NCBI GenBank assembly: GCA_964444685.1
Contig: CAYUIG010000019.1
Coordinates: 1 to 64,000, forward strand
Length of the DNA: 64,000 nt
Source of the DNA: CAYUIG01 sp964444685
GTDB lineage: Bacteria > Gemmatimonadota > Gemmatimonadetes > Longimicrobiales > RSA9
Direction of reading: 5' to 3'
Under the pieces are notes generated by a model. That model was not told the origin of the DNA. It saw nothing but the letters and a program-made list of their open reading frames with translations, and ran no database searches. Below, one piece after another: positions 10,956 through 21,645 of the stretch; position 1 is the stretch's first letter, and the number at the start of each line of letters is the position of its first letter. Position numbers and translations under genes: made by a program.

Positions 10956-11125
10956 ACGAGCAGCCTGCGAACCCACCCGAGCCTGAGCCGGTCATCGATC
11001 CGGCGTCCGGCCGCGATGAGAAGGGCGTAACGCACTGCGATCTGTGCGGCGCGCCCATGCTCGAGTGGCACTGCCGGCTGGTGTGTCCCGCCTGCGGCTT
11101 CCAGCGCGACTGCTCGGACCCGTGA
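10952..11125 (+). CDS. 57-residue zinc-ribbon protein
   Basis: Very small protein whose ATG overlaps the thiO stop (ATGA). After a Pro/Glu-rich start it has two metal-knuckle pairs, CDLCG and CPACG, with further Cys at the HCRLVC and RDC positions, the layout of a structural zinc ribbon. Codon use resembles its neighbours and coupling to thiO makes expression likely. Its stop TGA abuts the stop of the oppositely directed prepilin peptidase (TGATCA), leaving no intergenic space. Function unknown. Confidence 0.7.
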   Translation: MNEQPANPPEPEPVIDPASGRDEKGVTHCDLCGAPMLEWHCRLVCPACGFQRDCSDP

Positions 11126-11911
11126 TCAGATGATGAAGGTGGCGAAGTACCAGCCGATGAGTGCATCGCCCCACGCGTGCGCGGCGGCCGCGCCGAGGGC
11201 GAGGAAGACGCCGAGCGGCATGTAGCTGCCCATGCGCTCGAGCCCGCCGCGCAGCCAGAGGATCGGTACACCGATCAGCAATCCCAGCAGACAACCCGCC
11301 AGCAGTGCCACGAGCGCGCCGCCCATGCCGAGGAAGGCGCCGATCATCGCCATCATGTGAATGTCGCCCGTTCCGAGCGCGGGCTTTCCGAGCGCCTTCT
11401 CGGCGGCGAGCTTCGTTCCCCAGAGCAGCACGTACGAGCCCAGGCCGCCGATGAGCGCGGAGACGAGCGTCGGCTCTCCCGGCGCGGCGGCGAAGGCGAG
11501 GCCGAGCAGTACGCCGCCGAGCGAGAACTGATCCGGAATGACCATGTGCTGCGCGTCGGTCATCGCGATGCCGAGCAGCAGCGTGAGGAACACCGCGCTG
11601 GACGCGGCCTCGATCGAGGGGCCGAAGCGGATCGCCGCGCCCAGCCAGATCACGGCGGTCGCGAGCTCGATGAGCGGATACTGAATGGAAATGGGCCGGC
11701 CGCAGCGGCGGCAACGCGCCTGCAGGATGACCCAGCTCACCACGGGGATGTTGTCGTACCACGCGAGCGTCGACCCGCAGCCGGGGCAGCGCGAGGGCGG
11801 CTTGACGACCGACTCTTCTGCGGGCCAGCGCAGGATGCAGACGTTGAGGAAGGAGCCGATCGCCGCGCCGAGAAATGCGGCGGCGAGCCAGACGAACCAG
11901 TCGGGGATCAT
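11126..11911 (-). CDS. pilD: Type IV prepilin peptidase / N-methyltransferase
   Basis: Membrane aspartic protease that cleaves and methylates prepilins, here probably those encoded at 44053-47931 and 62760-64000. It has 261 residues and about eight membrane helices. The N-terminal methylase-type domain has the four-cysteine zinc site CPGC and CRRC flanking NIPVVSW, plus the family motif GSFLNVCILR. The catalytic aspartates lie in TDAQHMVIPD and GTGDIHMMAM. The ATG overlaps the preceding stop (ATGA). It is far from the pilus operons but is the only such gene visible. Confidence 0.95.
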   Translation of the reverse strand: MIPDWFVWLAAAFLGAAIGSFLNVCILRWPAEESVVKPPSRCPGCGSTLAWYDNIPVVSWVILQARCRRCGRPISIQYPLIELATAVIWLGAAIRFGPSIEAASSAVFLTLLLGIAMTDAQHMVIPDQFSLGGVLLGLAFAAAPGEPTLVSALIGGLGSYVLLWGTKLAAEKALGKPALGTGDIHMMAMIGAFLGMGGALVALLAGCLLGLLIGVPILWLRGGLERMGSYMPLGVFLALGAAAAHAWGDALIGWYFATFII

Positions 11912-12678
11912 GCCTCTCTCGTCATCTCGTACAGCAGGATGCCCGCAGCCACCGCAACGTTGAGCGACTCCACGCCGGGCTGAATCGGTACGGCCACCTC
12001 GCGATCGATGGCCGCCGCGACATCGGCGCTCAATCCCGCGCCCTCGTTGCCCACGAACAGCGCAGTGCGCGCAGCAACCTCGATGTCTCCTATCGGTGTG
12101 CCGCCCGCGGCCGCGCCACACAGCTCGAAGTCATTCCTGCGCAGCCATTCGGTGGCGTCGGTTGTCGATGCGGTAATCACGGGCAGGCGGAACGTTGCAC
12201 CCGCGGCGGCGCGCACCGCCTTCGGGTTCCACGCATCGACACTCCCCGGCAGCACCAGCATGGCCAGTGCGCCGAAGCCGGCCGCGCAACGCGCGAGCGC
12301 GCCGAAGTTGCCCGGGTCCTGCACGGCGTCGAGCGCGAGCACGATCGCGCGCTCATCCGGGCGCAGGCTGCCGAGTGAGGCGTGCGGCATCTCCGCTGCG
12401 GCCACCACGCCCTGCGGTGAATCAGTGGCGGCGAGGTGGCGCAACTCGACGTCGCCGACGCGTCGTACGGGGATGCGGGCGGCGAGCGCATCCGCGAGCG
12501 CGCGCCCGCGTGGTGTGTCCACGAGAGAGGGCGAAACGGCGACCAGGCGGAGGACGATGCCGGAAGCCAGAAGCTCCTCGACGACGCGCACGCCCTCGGC
12601 CAGAAACAGACCCTCGGCCTCCCGTTCCTTGCGGCGCCGCAGCCTTTCGAGCAGGCGGGACTCCGCGCGGCTCAGCAT
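11908..12678 (-). CDS. SpoU-family RNA 2'-O-ribose methyltransferase
   Basis: TrmH/SpoU-class methyltransferase of 256 residues. An N-terminal substrate-binding domain (residues 1-90, starting with FLAEGVRVVEELL) precedes the knotted catalytic domain with the three SpoU motifs: ALDAVQDPGNFGALAR, LFVGNEGAGLS and VPIQPGVESLNVAVAAGILLYE. The first motif ends in the conserved Asn/Arg pair. Likely target is 23S rRNA or a tRNA; the sequence does not settle which. The ATG at 12678 lies 53 bases from the divergent M48 gene. The longer open frame upstream shows no similarity. Confidence 0.92.
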   Translation of the reverse strand: MLSRAESRLLERLRRRKEREAEGLFLAEGVRVVEELLASGIVLRLVAVSPSLVDTPRGRALADALAARIPVRRVGDVELRHLAATDSPQGVVAAAEMPHASLGSLRPDERAIVLALDAVQDPGNFGALARCAAGFGALAMLVLPGSVDAWNPKAVRAAAGATFRLPVITASTTDATEWLRRNDFELCGAAAGGTPIGDIEVAARTALFVGNEGAGLSADVAAAIDREVAVPIQPGVESLNVAVAAGILLYEMTREA

Positions 12679-12731
12679 GGAACGGCCCTTGCCCCCTGTG
12701 CCATGCAGCAGGATACCGCGCAGGAGGCAGA

Positions 12732-13553
12732 ATGACCATGCGATACTCGACCACGCTGCGGCGTGCGTTTGCCGCGCCGCTCCTTGCCGCGAGCATCGGA
12801 CTGGGTGCATGCGGCATCTCGACCCAGCAGGAGATCCAGCTCGGGACACAGTACGCTTCGCAGATCAATGCGGAGCTGCCGATCGTCGATGACGCGGCGG
12901 CGAACCGCTACATCAACGCGCTCGGGCAGCAGCTCGCGTCGCACAGCCGGCGTCCCGAGATTGGCTACCGCTTCTACATCGTGAACTCGGACGTGGTGAA
13001 CGCGTTCGCCGTTCCAGGCGGCTACATCTACGTCAACCGCGGCCTGATCGAGGCGGCGGACAACGTGGCGGAGCTGGCCGGCGTGATGGCGCACGAGATC
13101 GCGCACGTCGAGGAGCGTCACAGCGTCGAACAGCTCGAGCGCGCGCAGAGCGCCAACCTCGGCCTCACGCTCGCGTACGTGCTGCTCGGCCGTCAGCCCT
13201 CGGGTGTCGAGCGCGCCGCGATCGACGTGGGCGGCGGACTGTACTTCGCGTCGCACAGCCGTGATGCGGAGCGCGAGGCGGATGCGGTGGCCGTGCCGAT
13301 GATGATCTCTGCGGGCATCGAGCCGAACGGCCTCGTCACGTTCTTCCAGGAGCTGCTCCAGCAGCAGCGATCCTCGCCGGGCGCCGTGGCACAGTGGTTC
13401 TCGACGCACCCGACGACGCAGGAACGCATCGACGACGTACGCGCGCGCATCGCGCAGCAGCCCTCTTCGCGGCTGCGCGGGCTCCAGGTGAACTCGAACG
13501 CGTTCCGCAGCTTCAAGAGCACGCTGTCGCGCTACCCCGCCCCGCGCGGCTGA
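12732..13553 (+). CDS. M48-family zinc metalloprotease lipoprotein
   Basis: Probable periplasmic protease of the BepA/LoiP type. It has 273 residues, an N-terminal lipobox LGAC (Cys27), the zinc motif HEIAH (121-125) and the third-ligand motif SRDAEREAD (Glu180). Proteins of this group degrade misassembled outer-membrane proteins. The ribosome site AGGAGG (12722-12727) is a perfect match; ATG at 12732 or 12738 could be used. A strong hairpin follows the stop, so this is probably a single-gene unit. Confidence 0.92.
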   Translation: MTMRYSTTLRRAFAAPLLAASIGLGACGISTQQEIQLGTQYASQINAELPIVDDAAANRYINALGQQLASHSRRPEIGYRFYIVNSDVVNAFAVPGGYIYVNRGLIEAADNVAELAGVMAHEIAHVEERHSVEQLERAQSANLGLTLAYVLLGRQPSGVERAAIDVGGGLYFASHSRDAEREADAVAVPMMISAGIEPNGLVTFFQELLQQQRSSPGAVAQWFSTHPTTQERIDDVRARIAQQPSSRLRGLQVNSNAFRSFKSTLSRYPAPRG

Positions 13554-13563
13554 CCCGCTGGAA

Positions 13564-13592
13564 CGGGCGGCGGCCTCCCGTGCCGCCGCCCG
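13564..13592 (+). terminator. GC-rich hairpin after the M48 gene
   Basis: An 11-bp perfect stem (CGGGCGGCGGC paired with GCCGCCGCCCG) around a seven-base loop, 10 bases after the M48 stop. There is no U-run, so it may act with Rho or simply protect the transcript end. Confidence 0.5.
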
Positions 13593-13664
13593 CCTCCGGT
13601 AGACCGCTCCACGCATTTCGCTTAGCTTCCTGCCGCCGGTCGGCTTTCCGAAGGAGGCGAGGCG

Positions 13665-14480
<816 letters not shown>

Positions 14481-16098
14481 CCAGCGTCCCGCGGATGTCC
14501 ATCTCCGCGCCGCGCAGCCGCTCCCGCATCGCGAACAGGTCGGGATAGTAGTACAGGAATCCCCACGGCTGCTCGTCGCGCATGATCTCCTGGAGCCGCA
14601 GGAGCAGCGGGCGCGCCGCCTCGCGGTCCGGCATGCGCATGGTCGCGTCGATGATCGAATCGACGGCCGGATTCGAGTACCCCGCGAACTGATACGGTCC
14701 ATTCGCGGACGCGGAATGGAACGCGTCGCGCAGGTTGAGCCGGAAGTCGCTCTCCCACCCCATGACCGACGCATCGAACGCGCGCTCCGCGGACGTGAGC
14801 CGGCCGACGATCGTGCCGAACTCGAGCGGCGTGGTCGTGACGCGCACACCGAGGTCGGCAAGGTCCGCGCGTACCATCTCCGCCACGTCCCGCTGATATC
14901 CGCTCTGCGCCGCGTACACGAGATCGAACGCGAAGTCCGCACCGTCGGGTCGCTCGAGAATCCCGTCACCATCCCGGTCGGTGAGGCCGGCCGCCGCGAG
15001 CAGCGCGCGCGCGGAGTCCGGTGCGTACGGCAGCGCGCCCATGTCATCCGCAAACGCCCAGTGAAACGGCCCCACGGGCCCCGGCAGTGGCGTACCGTGG
15101 CCCGCACGCAGTGCGGCGATCATCTCGGCGCGGTCGATGCCCAGCATGAGCGCGCGACGTACGCGTGCATCATCGAGCGGCGCGCGCCGCCCGTTCCACG
15201 CGATGAACGCGTACTGGCGGGACTCACGCTCGACGCCTTTCACCTCGGGCTGCGCGTCGAGCGATGCCCAGTCCTCCGCGCGCACGAGCAGCGCGAGGTC
15301 GATGCCGCCCGTCTGCAGCTCGGTTACCTGCGCGGTCGCATCCGGAATGATCCGCCACACCAGCCGGTCCACCATTGGACGGCCGCCCAGCTCTTCCGGG
15401 AAATCCGGATTCGCCTCGAACACCCAGCGCTCGTTCGGGCGGTACTCGACGAAGCGGAACGGACCGTTGCCGACCGGCGCGCGGTTGAACGACGCATTGG
15501 CCATCGACGCCGGCGGGATCGTGTCGAGCAGATGACGCGGCGCGATGGGCGTGAACGGCAGACCGGCGAGCGCATCCGCCATCGGCTGGAAGCGGACGCG
15601 GATCGTGAAGGAGTCCACGACCTCCGCGCCCTGCCAGCCCTCGAAGTAGCTCGCGTTCGGGAACGCGGTTTCCGGGTCGACGGCGCGTTCGTACGTGAAC
15701 AGCGCGTCGTACGCAGTCGTGCGCACGCCGTCGTGCCAGCGCACGTCGTCGCGCAGATGGAACACCACGGACGTGTCCCCGATCATCTCCCAGGAACGCG
15801 CCAATGCGGGCTCGTACTCGAGGTTCGGACCGTAGCGGATGAGCGGAAGGAAGAGTGCGAAGCGGTTCAACTCCTGGCTGAACTGGAGCTGCGATGCGAG
15901 CGGATTCAGTGCGACGAGGTCGTTCGGCCCCCCGACCACGACCGTACCGCCCTGCACCGGCTCGTCACCGGTGGTTCTGGCCGGACGGTCTCCGGCACAG
16001 GCGCACAGAAGCAGCGAGCTGGCAAGCGCAAGACGCAGCCGCGAACGACCCATCGTGGTCCTCTTTCCGTTTTGTCGGGGAGAGCTACCAATATTCGC

Positions 16099-16113
16099 CC
16101 GGCCCGGGGCCGG
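16099..16113 (-). terminator. Short GC hairpin after the PNP stop
   Basis: CCGGC/GCCGG stem in a CCGGCCCGGGGCCGG string right behind the PNP stop codon. It has no U-run and could equally be a chance GC palindrome. Confidence 0.25.
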
Positions 16114-16114
16114 A

Positions 16115-16942
16115 TCAAGCCTGGAGTGCCGCCGGGATCTCGGGTACGACGCGACGGAGCAGCCGCTCGAGGTCGCCGGCAGCCGCGGCCGCCACGCGCA
16201 GCACGTCCTCGTGCACGAGCGGCTCCGGCGACAGCCCAGCGCCCGGGTTCGTGATCAGCGAGAAGCCGAGCACCGGCACACCGGCCGCGCGCGCCACGAT
16301 CGTCTCCGGCACCGTGCTCATGCCGACCGCGTGGGCACCCAGCCGCGCGAGCATCCGCACCTCCGCCGGCGTCTCGTAGCTCGGGCCCAGCAGCGCCGCA
16401 TAGACGCCGCGATGCAGCCGCAGCCCGAGGTCGCGCGCCGCGGACTCGGCCGCCGCGATCAGACGCGCGTCGTACGGCTCCGTCATGTCGGGGAAGCGCA
16501 CCTCGCCCTCGCGCACCGGCCCCACGAGCGGATTGCGGCCCTGGAGATTCAGATGGTCCTCCAGCACCATCAGGTCGCCGCCGCGGAACTCGGGCGCGAT
16601 ACCGCCCGCCGCGTTCGTCACCACGAGCGCGCGGATGCCGAGGCGGATGAGCATGCGCGCGGGCAGCGCCACGACATCGGGCGCATGCCCCTCATAGAGA
16701 TGAAAGCGACCCTGCAGCGTCACGCACGGGACGCCCTCCAGCCTCCCGGCCACCAGCACGCCCGCGTGGCCCACGACCGCCGTTTCAGGGAATCCCGGGA
16801 TCTCGCCGTACGGAATGCGCACGGCATCATCGACCGCGTCGGCGAGCCCGCCCATCCCCGAGCCGAGGATGATCCCGATCTGCGACGGCTCGCGGAGCCG
16901 GCCGCGCACGAAATCCGCAGCAGGTACCGGATCGCCGGTCAT
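16115..16942 (-). CDS. punA: Purine nucleoside phosphorylase (trimeric PNP class)
   Basis: Phosphorolytic cleavage of inosine and guanosine to base and ribose-1-phosphate. The 275 residues have the phosphate loop GSGMGG (28-33), the GRFHLYEGH phosphate-binding segment, TNAAGGI, and the purine-site motif GPSYETPAEVRM followed by AVGMSTVPE. These mark the low-molecular-mass trimeric family. The start shares ATGA with the upstream nucleoside transporter, giving a two-gene uptake and salvage unit. Confidence 0.95.
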   Translation of the reverse strand: MTGDPVPAADFVRGRLREPSQIGIILGSGMGGLADAVDDAVRIPYGEIPGFPETAVVGHAGVLVAGRLEGVPCVTLQGRFHLYEGHAPDVVALPARMLIRLGIRALVVTNAAGGIAPEFRGGDLMVLEDHLNLQGRNPLVGPVREGEVRFPDMTEPYDARLIAAAESAARDLGLRLHRGVYAALLGPSYETPAEVRMLARLGAHAVGMSTVPETIVARAAGVPVLGFSLITNPGAGLSPEPLVHEDVLRVAAAAAGDLERLLRRVVPEIPAALQA

Positions 16943-18471
16943 ACCAGCATGCCCGCGATCGTTGCGGTCATGAACGCGGCGAGCGAGCCGCCCACCATGG
17001 CGCGCAGCCCGAGGCGCGCGAGGTCGCTGCGACGGCTCGGAGCGATCCCGCCGATGCCGCCGACCTGGATCGCGATCGAGCTGAAGTTGGCGAAGCCGCA
17101 CAGCGCGTAGGTCGCGATCACCACCGAGCGCGGCGACAGCGTATCCGCATCCAGCGCGCTCGAGAGCTGGAGGTAGGCGAGGAACTCGTTGAGGACGGTC
17201 TTCACGCCGAGCAGCGATCCCACGGCGGTGGCGTCCTGCCATGGCACACCCATGACCCAGGCGAGCGGCGCCAGCACCCAGCCCAGCAGCCGCTCCAGCC
17301 CGAGCGTTTCACCTGCAGGCAGGAGGTCGGCGTTCTGAAGGAGCGACGTGAGGCCGATGAGGTCGCCGACCCAGCCGAGCAGCGCATTGAGGAGCGCGAC
17401 CAGCGCGATGAACGCGAGCAGCATCGCGCCCACGTTCAGCGCCAGCATCAGGCCCTCGCCGGCGCCGCGCGCGGCCGCGTCGATCGCGTTCGCATCGATC
17501 TTCTCCACCTGCACGTTGAGCGACGCGCGCGTCACAGGCTCGCCCTTCTCGGGCACCATCAGCTTCGCGAAGACCAGTGCGGCCGGCGCAGACATCACGC
17601 TGGCTGCGATCAGGTGACCGGCAATGTCCGGGAACTGGAAGACCAGAATGCCCACGTACGCCGCCATCACGCCGCCCGCGACCGTGGCGAAGCCGCCGAC
17701 CATCACGGTCATGAGCTCCGACATCGTCATCGATGCGACGAACGGCTTTACGAGCAGCGGCGCTTCGGTCTGGCCGAGGAAGATGTTGCCCGCAGCCGAA
17801 AGCGTCTCGGCGCCCGACGTGCGCATCGTGCGCATCATCACCCAGGCGAACCCCTTCACGATCCACTGCATCACGCCCAGGTAGTACAGCAGCGTCATGA
17901 GCGACGAGAAGAAGATGATCGTCGGCAGCACGTTGAACGCGAAGAACGCCCCCGTCTGAGCCACGGCGCCGGGCGTGGCCGCGATGGGCGCATTGCCGAG
18001 CGCCTCGCCTGTGCCCACCGGGACGTTGTTCCAGACGAGATTGCCGAATACGAATTGCGCGCCCTCGACCGTGAAGCCGAGCAGTGCGACGATCACGTCG
18101 TTCACGCCCGCGAAGATCGATTCCCCGAGCGGCGTCTTCAGGATGAAGACCGCAAATACGAGCTGAAGGCCGATGCCCCACAGTACGATGCGCCAGGGAA
18201 TCGCGCGGCGGTCCGTACTGAACAGCCAGCCGAGGCCGAGCAGCACGATCATCCCGAGCAGGGAGACGAGGCGCGCGGCGAACGGTGTCTCCACATCGTC
18301 GCGCGTGCCCCCCAGCAGGCGCGGAGCGGCCTCGGTGGGGGCCTCCTGCGGCGGAGTCTCGGTGATCTGGGGAACGGCCGCCGTGTCCTGCTGGACGGCA
18401 GTGGCCGCGGGGGCCGCGAACGCGAGCAGAGCGGCCGCGGCCAGCGAAGCGACGCCGATGGACATCTTCAT
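16939..18471 (-). CDS. CNT-family concentrative nucleoside transporter with N-terminal extension
   Basis: Cation-coupled nucleoside importer (NupC family) of 510 residues. The family core covers about residues 65-510, with WIVKGFAWVMMRTMRTSGAETLSAAGNIFLGQTEAP-type residues (LSAAGNIFLGQTEAPLLVKP), MVGGFATVAGGVMAAYVG and the C-terminal YALCGFANFSSIAIQVGGIG. Unusually it opens with a sequence resembling a cleavable signal peptide (ALLAFAAPAATA) followed by an acidic Pro/Thr linker, about 60 residues more than typical CNT proteins. It is followed by PNP with a four-base overlap. Confidence 0.92.
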   Translation of the reverse strand: MKMSIGVASLAAAALLAFAAPAATAVQQDTAAVPQITETPPQEAPTEAAPRLLGGTRDDVETPFAARLVSLLGMIVLLGLGWLFSTDRRAIPWRIVLWGIGLQLVFAVFILKTPLGESIFAGVNDVIVALLGFTVEGAQFVFGNLVWNNVPVGTGEALGNAPIAATPGAVAQTGAFFAFNVLPTIIFFSSLMTLLYYLGVMQWIVKGFAWVMMRTMRTSGAETLSAAGNIFLGQTEAPLLVKPFVASMTMSELMTVMVGGFATVAGGVMAAYVGILVFQFPDIAGHLIAASVMSAPAALVFAKLMVPEKGEPVTRASLNVQVEKIDANAIDAAARGAGEGLMLALNVGAMLLAFIALVALLNALLGWVGDLIGLTSLLQNADLLPAGETLGLERLLGWVLAPLAWVMGVPWQDATAVGSLLGVKTVLNEFLAYLQLSSALDADTLSPRSVVIATYALCGFANFSSIAIQVGGIGGIAPSRRSDLARLGLRAMVGGSLAAFMTATIAGMLV

Positions 18472-18493
18472 CCGATCGCCTTTCCCGAGTTCG

Positions 18494-19246
18494 TCAGAGC
18501 GGCAGGCGGAGCGGGCGCGGGTCGCGCCGTCTGCGCTCCACCAGACCCCTCTTCTCGAAAAGCTTCACGAGCACGACACCGGCAATGAAGCCGCCAACGT
18601 GCGCCCAGAACGCCACACCACCCTGCCCCACGGGCGTGAGGTAACCCGACAGCAGCTGCAACCCGAACCAGAGAAGCAGAACGAACCATGCAGCCACCGG
18701 CACCACACGCAGGAATACGAACACCACGAACGCCGTGTAGATGCGGATGCGCGGATAGAGCACGAGGTACGCACCCATCACGCCGCTGATCGCTCCCGAT
18801 GCGCCCACCAGCGGCAGCATCGAGTCCGGCTCGGCCAGAATGTGCGCGCCCGTCGCCGCGGCCCCTGTGAGCAGATAGAAGAGCAGGAACCGCACGCGGC
18901 CCATCGAGTCCTCGACGTTGTTCCCGAACAGCCACAGGAACCACATGTTGCCGAGGAGATGCACCCAGCCACCGTGCAGGAAGAGGCTCGTGAGCACCGC
19001 CTGCCACGTGAAGCCGCCGAACGCGCACGCCGGCAGACCCGGACCCAGATCGATGCCTTCGTACGCGCCCGTTCGTCCGGTCACCTCCGCCGGGATCGCA
19101 CCGAACGTGCACACCGACTCGGTCAGCACCACATCCGACGTCCCGCCGCCCTGCACGTACAGCCACACCAGCACCGTGACGGCGATCAGTGCGATCGTGA
19201 CGACCGGCGTGCGCAGCGTCGGGTTGTCGTCGCGAAGCGGGAACAA
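18494..19246 (-). CDS. Rhomboid-family intramembrane serine protease
   Basis: Six-helix membrane protease of 250 residues. The catalytic serine is Ser150 in GASGAISG, the partner histidine is His216 in AHVGGF, and the oxyanion-side motif HLLGNMWFLWLFG (96-108) is present. An Arg/Lys-rich tail ends the protein. Substrates cannot be told from sequence. It stands alone, divergent from dnaK. Confidence 0.93.
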   Translation of the reverse strand: MFPLRDDNPTLRTPVVTIALIAVTVLVWLYVQGGGTSDVVLTESVCTFGAIPAEVTGRTGAYEGIDLGPGLPACAFGGFTWQAVLTSLFLHGGWVHLLGNMWFLWLFGNNVEDSMGRVRFLLFYLLTGAAATGAHILAEPDSMLPLVGASGAISGVMGAYLVLYPRIRIYTAFVVFVFLRVVPVAAWFVLLLWFGLQLLSGYLTPVGQGGVAFWAHVGGFIAGVVLVKLFEKRGLVERRRRDPRPLRLPL

Positions 19247-19405
19247 TCATCCTCCGGGGCAGGCCGGGCGATCGGCGCCGAAAAGTCAGTGACGCCCTCG
19301 GGCGTGTCAATGCGGGCGCGTGCCATCCGGGCAGGAAACTGCGCCGGAATGGCGCGAAACAGGGGGTCGGGGGCGGCATGCGCGTTGCACCCGCGGGAGC
19401 ACGAT

Positions 19406-19426
19406 CGGCCCGCCACTCGCGGGCCG
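19406..19426 (+). promoter_or_regulatory. Hairpin in the dnaK leader region
   Basis: Perfect eight-bp stem CGGCCCGC/GCGGGCCG around a CACTC loop, 30 bases before the dnaK ATG. It is followed by the palindrome TTCCGGAA and the ribosome site AAGGAG (19446-19451). No CIRCE or HAIR operator is visible, so this could contribute to control, but that is inference. Confidence 0.3.
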
Positions 19427-19456
19427 AACCTTCCGGAAACGTGATAAGGAGAGACC

Positions 19457-21382
<1,926 letters not shown>

Positions 21383-21390
21383 GATACTGC

Positions 21391-21562
21391 GGGCGACCTT
21401 ACGGCGGGCGACGGACGGCGGGCGACAACGGACGGGCGACACGGGGCGGGTTCAAAAGCGGGCCCGCCCCCGCCGTAAGTCGCCCGTCGTTGTCACCGCT
21501 GTTCCCGCCGCAAGTCGCCCGCCATATGTCGCCCGCCATTCGTCGCCCGCCGTCCGTCGCCC
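21391..21562. repeat. Inverted arrays of a 14-bp repeat (GGGCGAC / GTCGCCC)
   Basis: Four copies of GGGCGAC at 21391, 21405, 21420 and 21434 (spacing 14-15), then five copies of its complement GTCGCCC at 21479, 21514, 21528, 21542 and 21556 (mostly spacing 14). The two arrays can fold on each other as a long imperfect hairpin around 21441-21478. It fills most of the space between the dnaK stop and the next gene. The same unit recurs at 39680-39728. Confidence 0.85.
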
Positions 21563-21645
21563 GCCTATCCCAGCGGTAGCCCTTGTCCCGCACTCGCCAA
21601 TCCCGAATGATTCCAGCCAAAGCACCCCCTGCCGGAGGCTCGTCG

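Noticed and set aside
13554..13664. TPP riboswitch before thiD
   Set aside because: No conserved CUGAGA and ACCUGAU-type elements; the gap is filled by a simple GC hairpin.
19247..19456. CIRCE or HAIR heat-shock operator before dnaK
   Set aside because: No GCACTC-N9-GAGTGC or CTTGAGT-N7-ACTCAAG match on either strand.
21391..21562. CRISPR-like or phage att repeat behind dnaK
   Set aside because: Seven-base core with 14-base period in inverted arrays; no spacer structure, no integrase gene adjacent.
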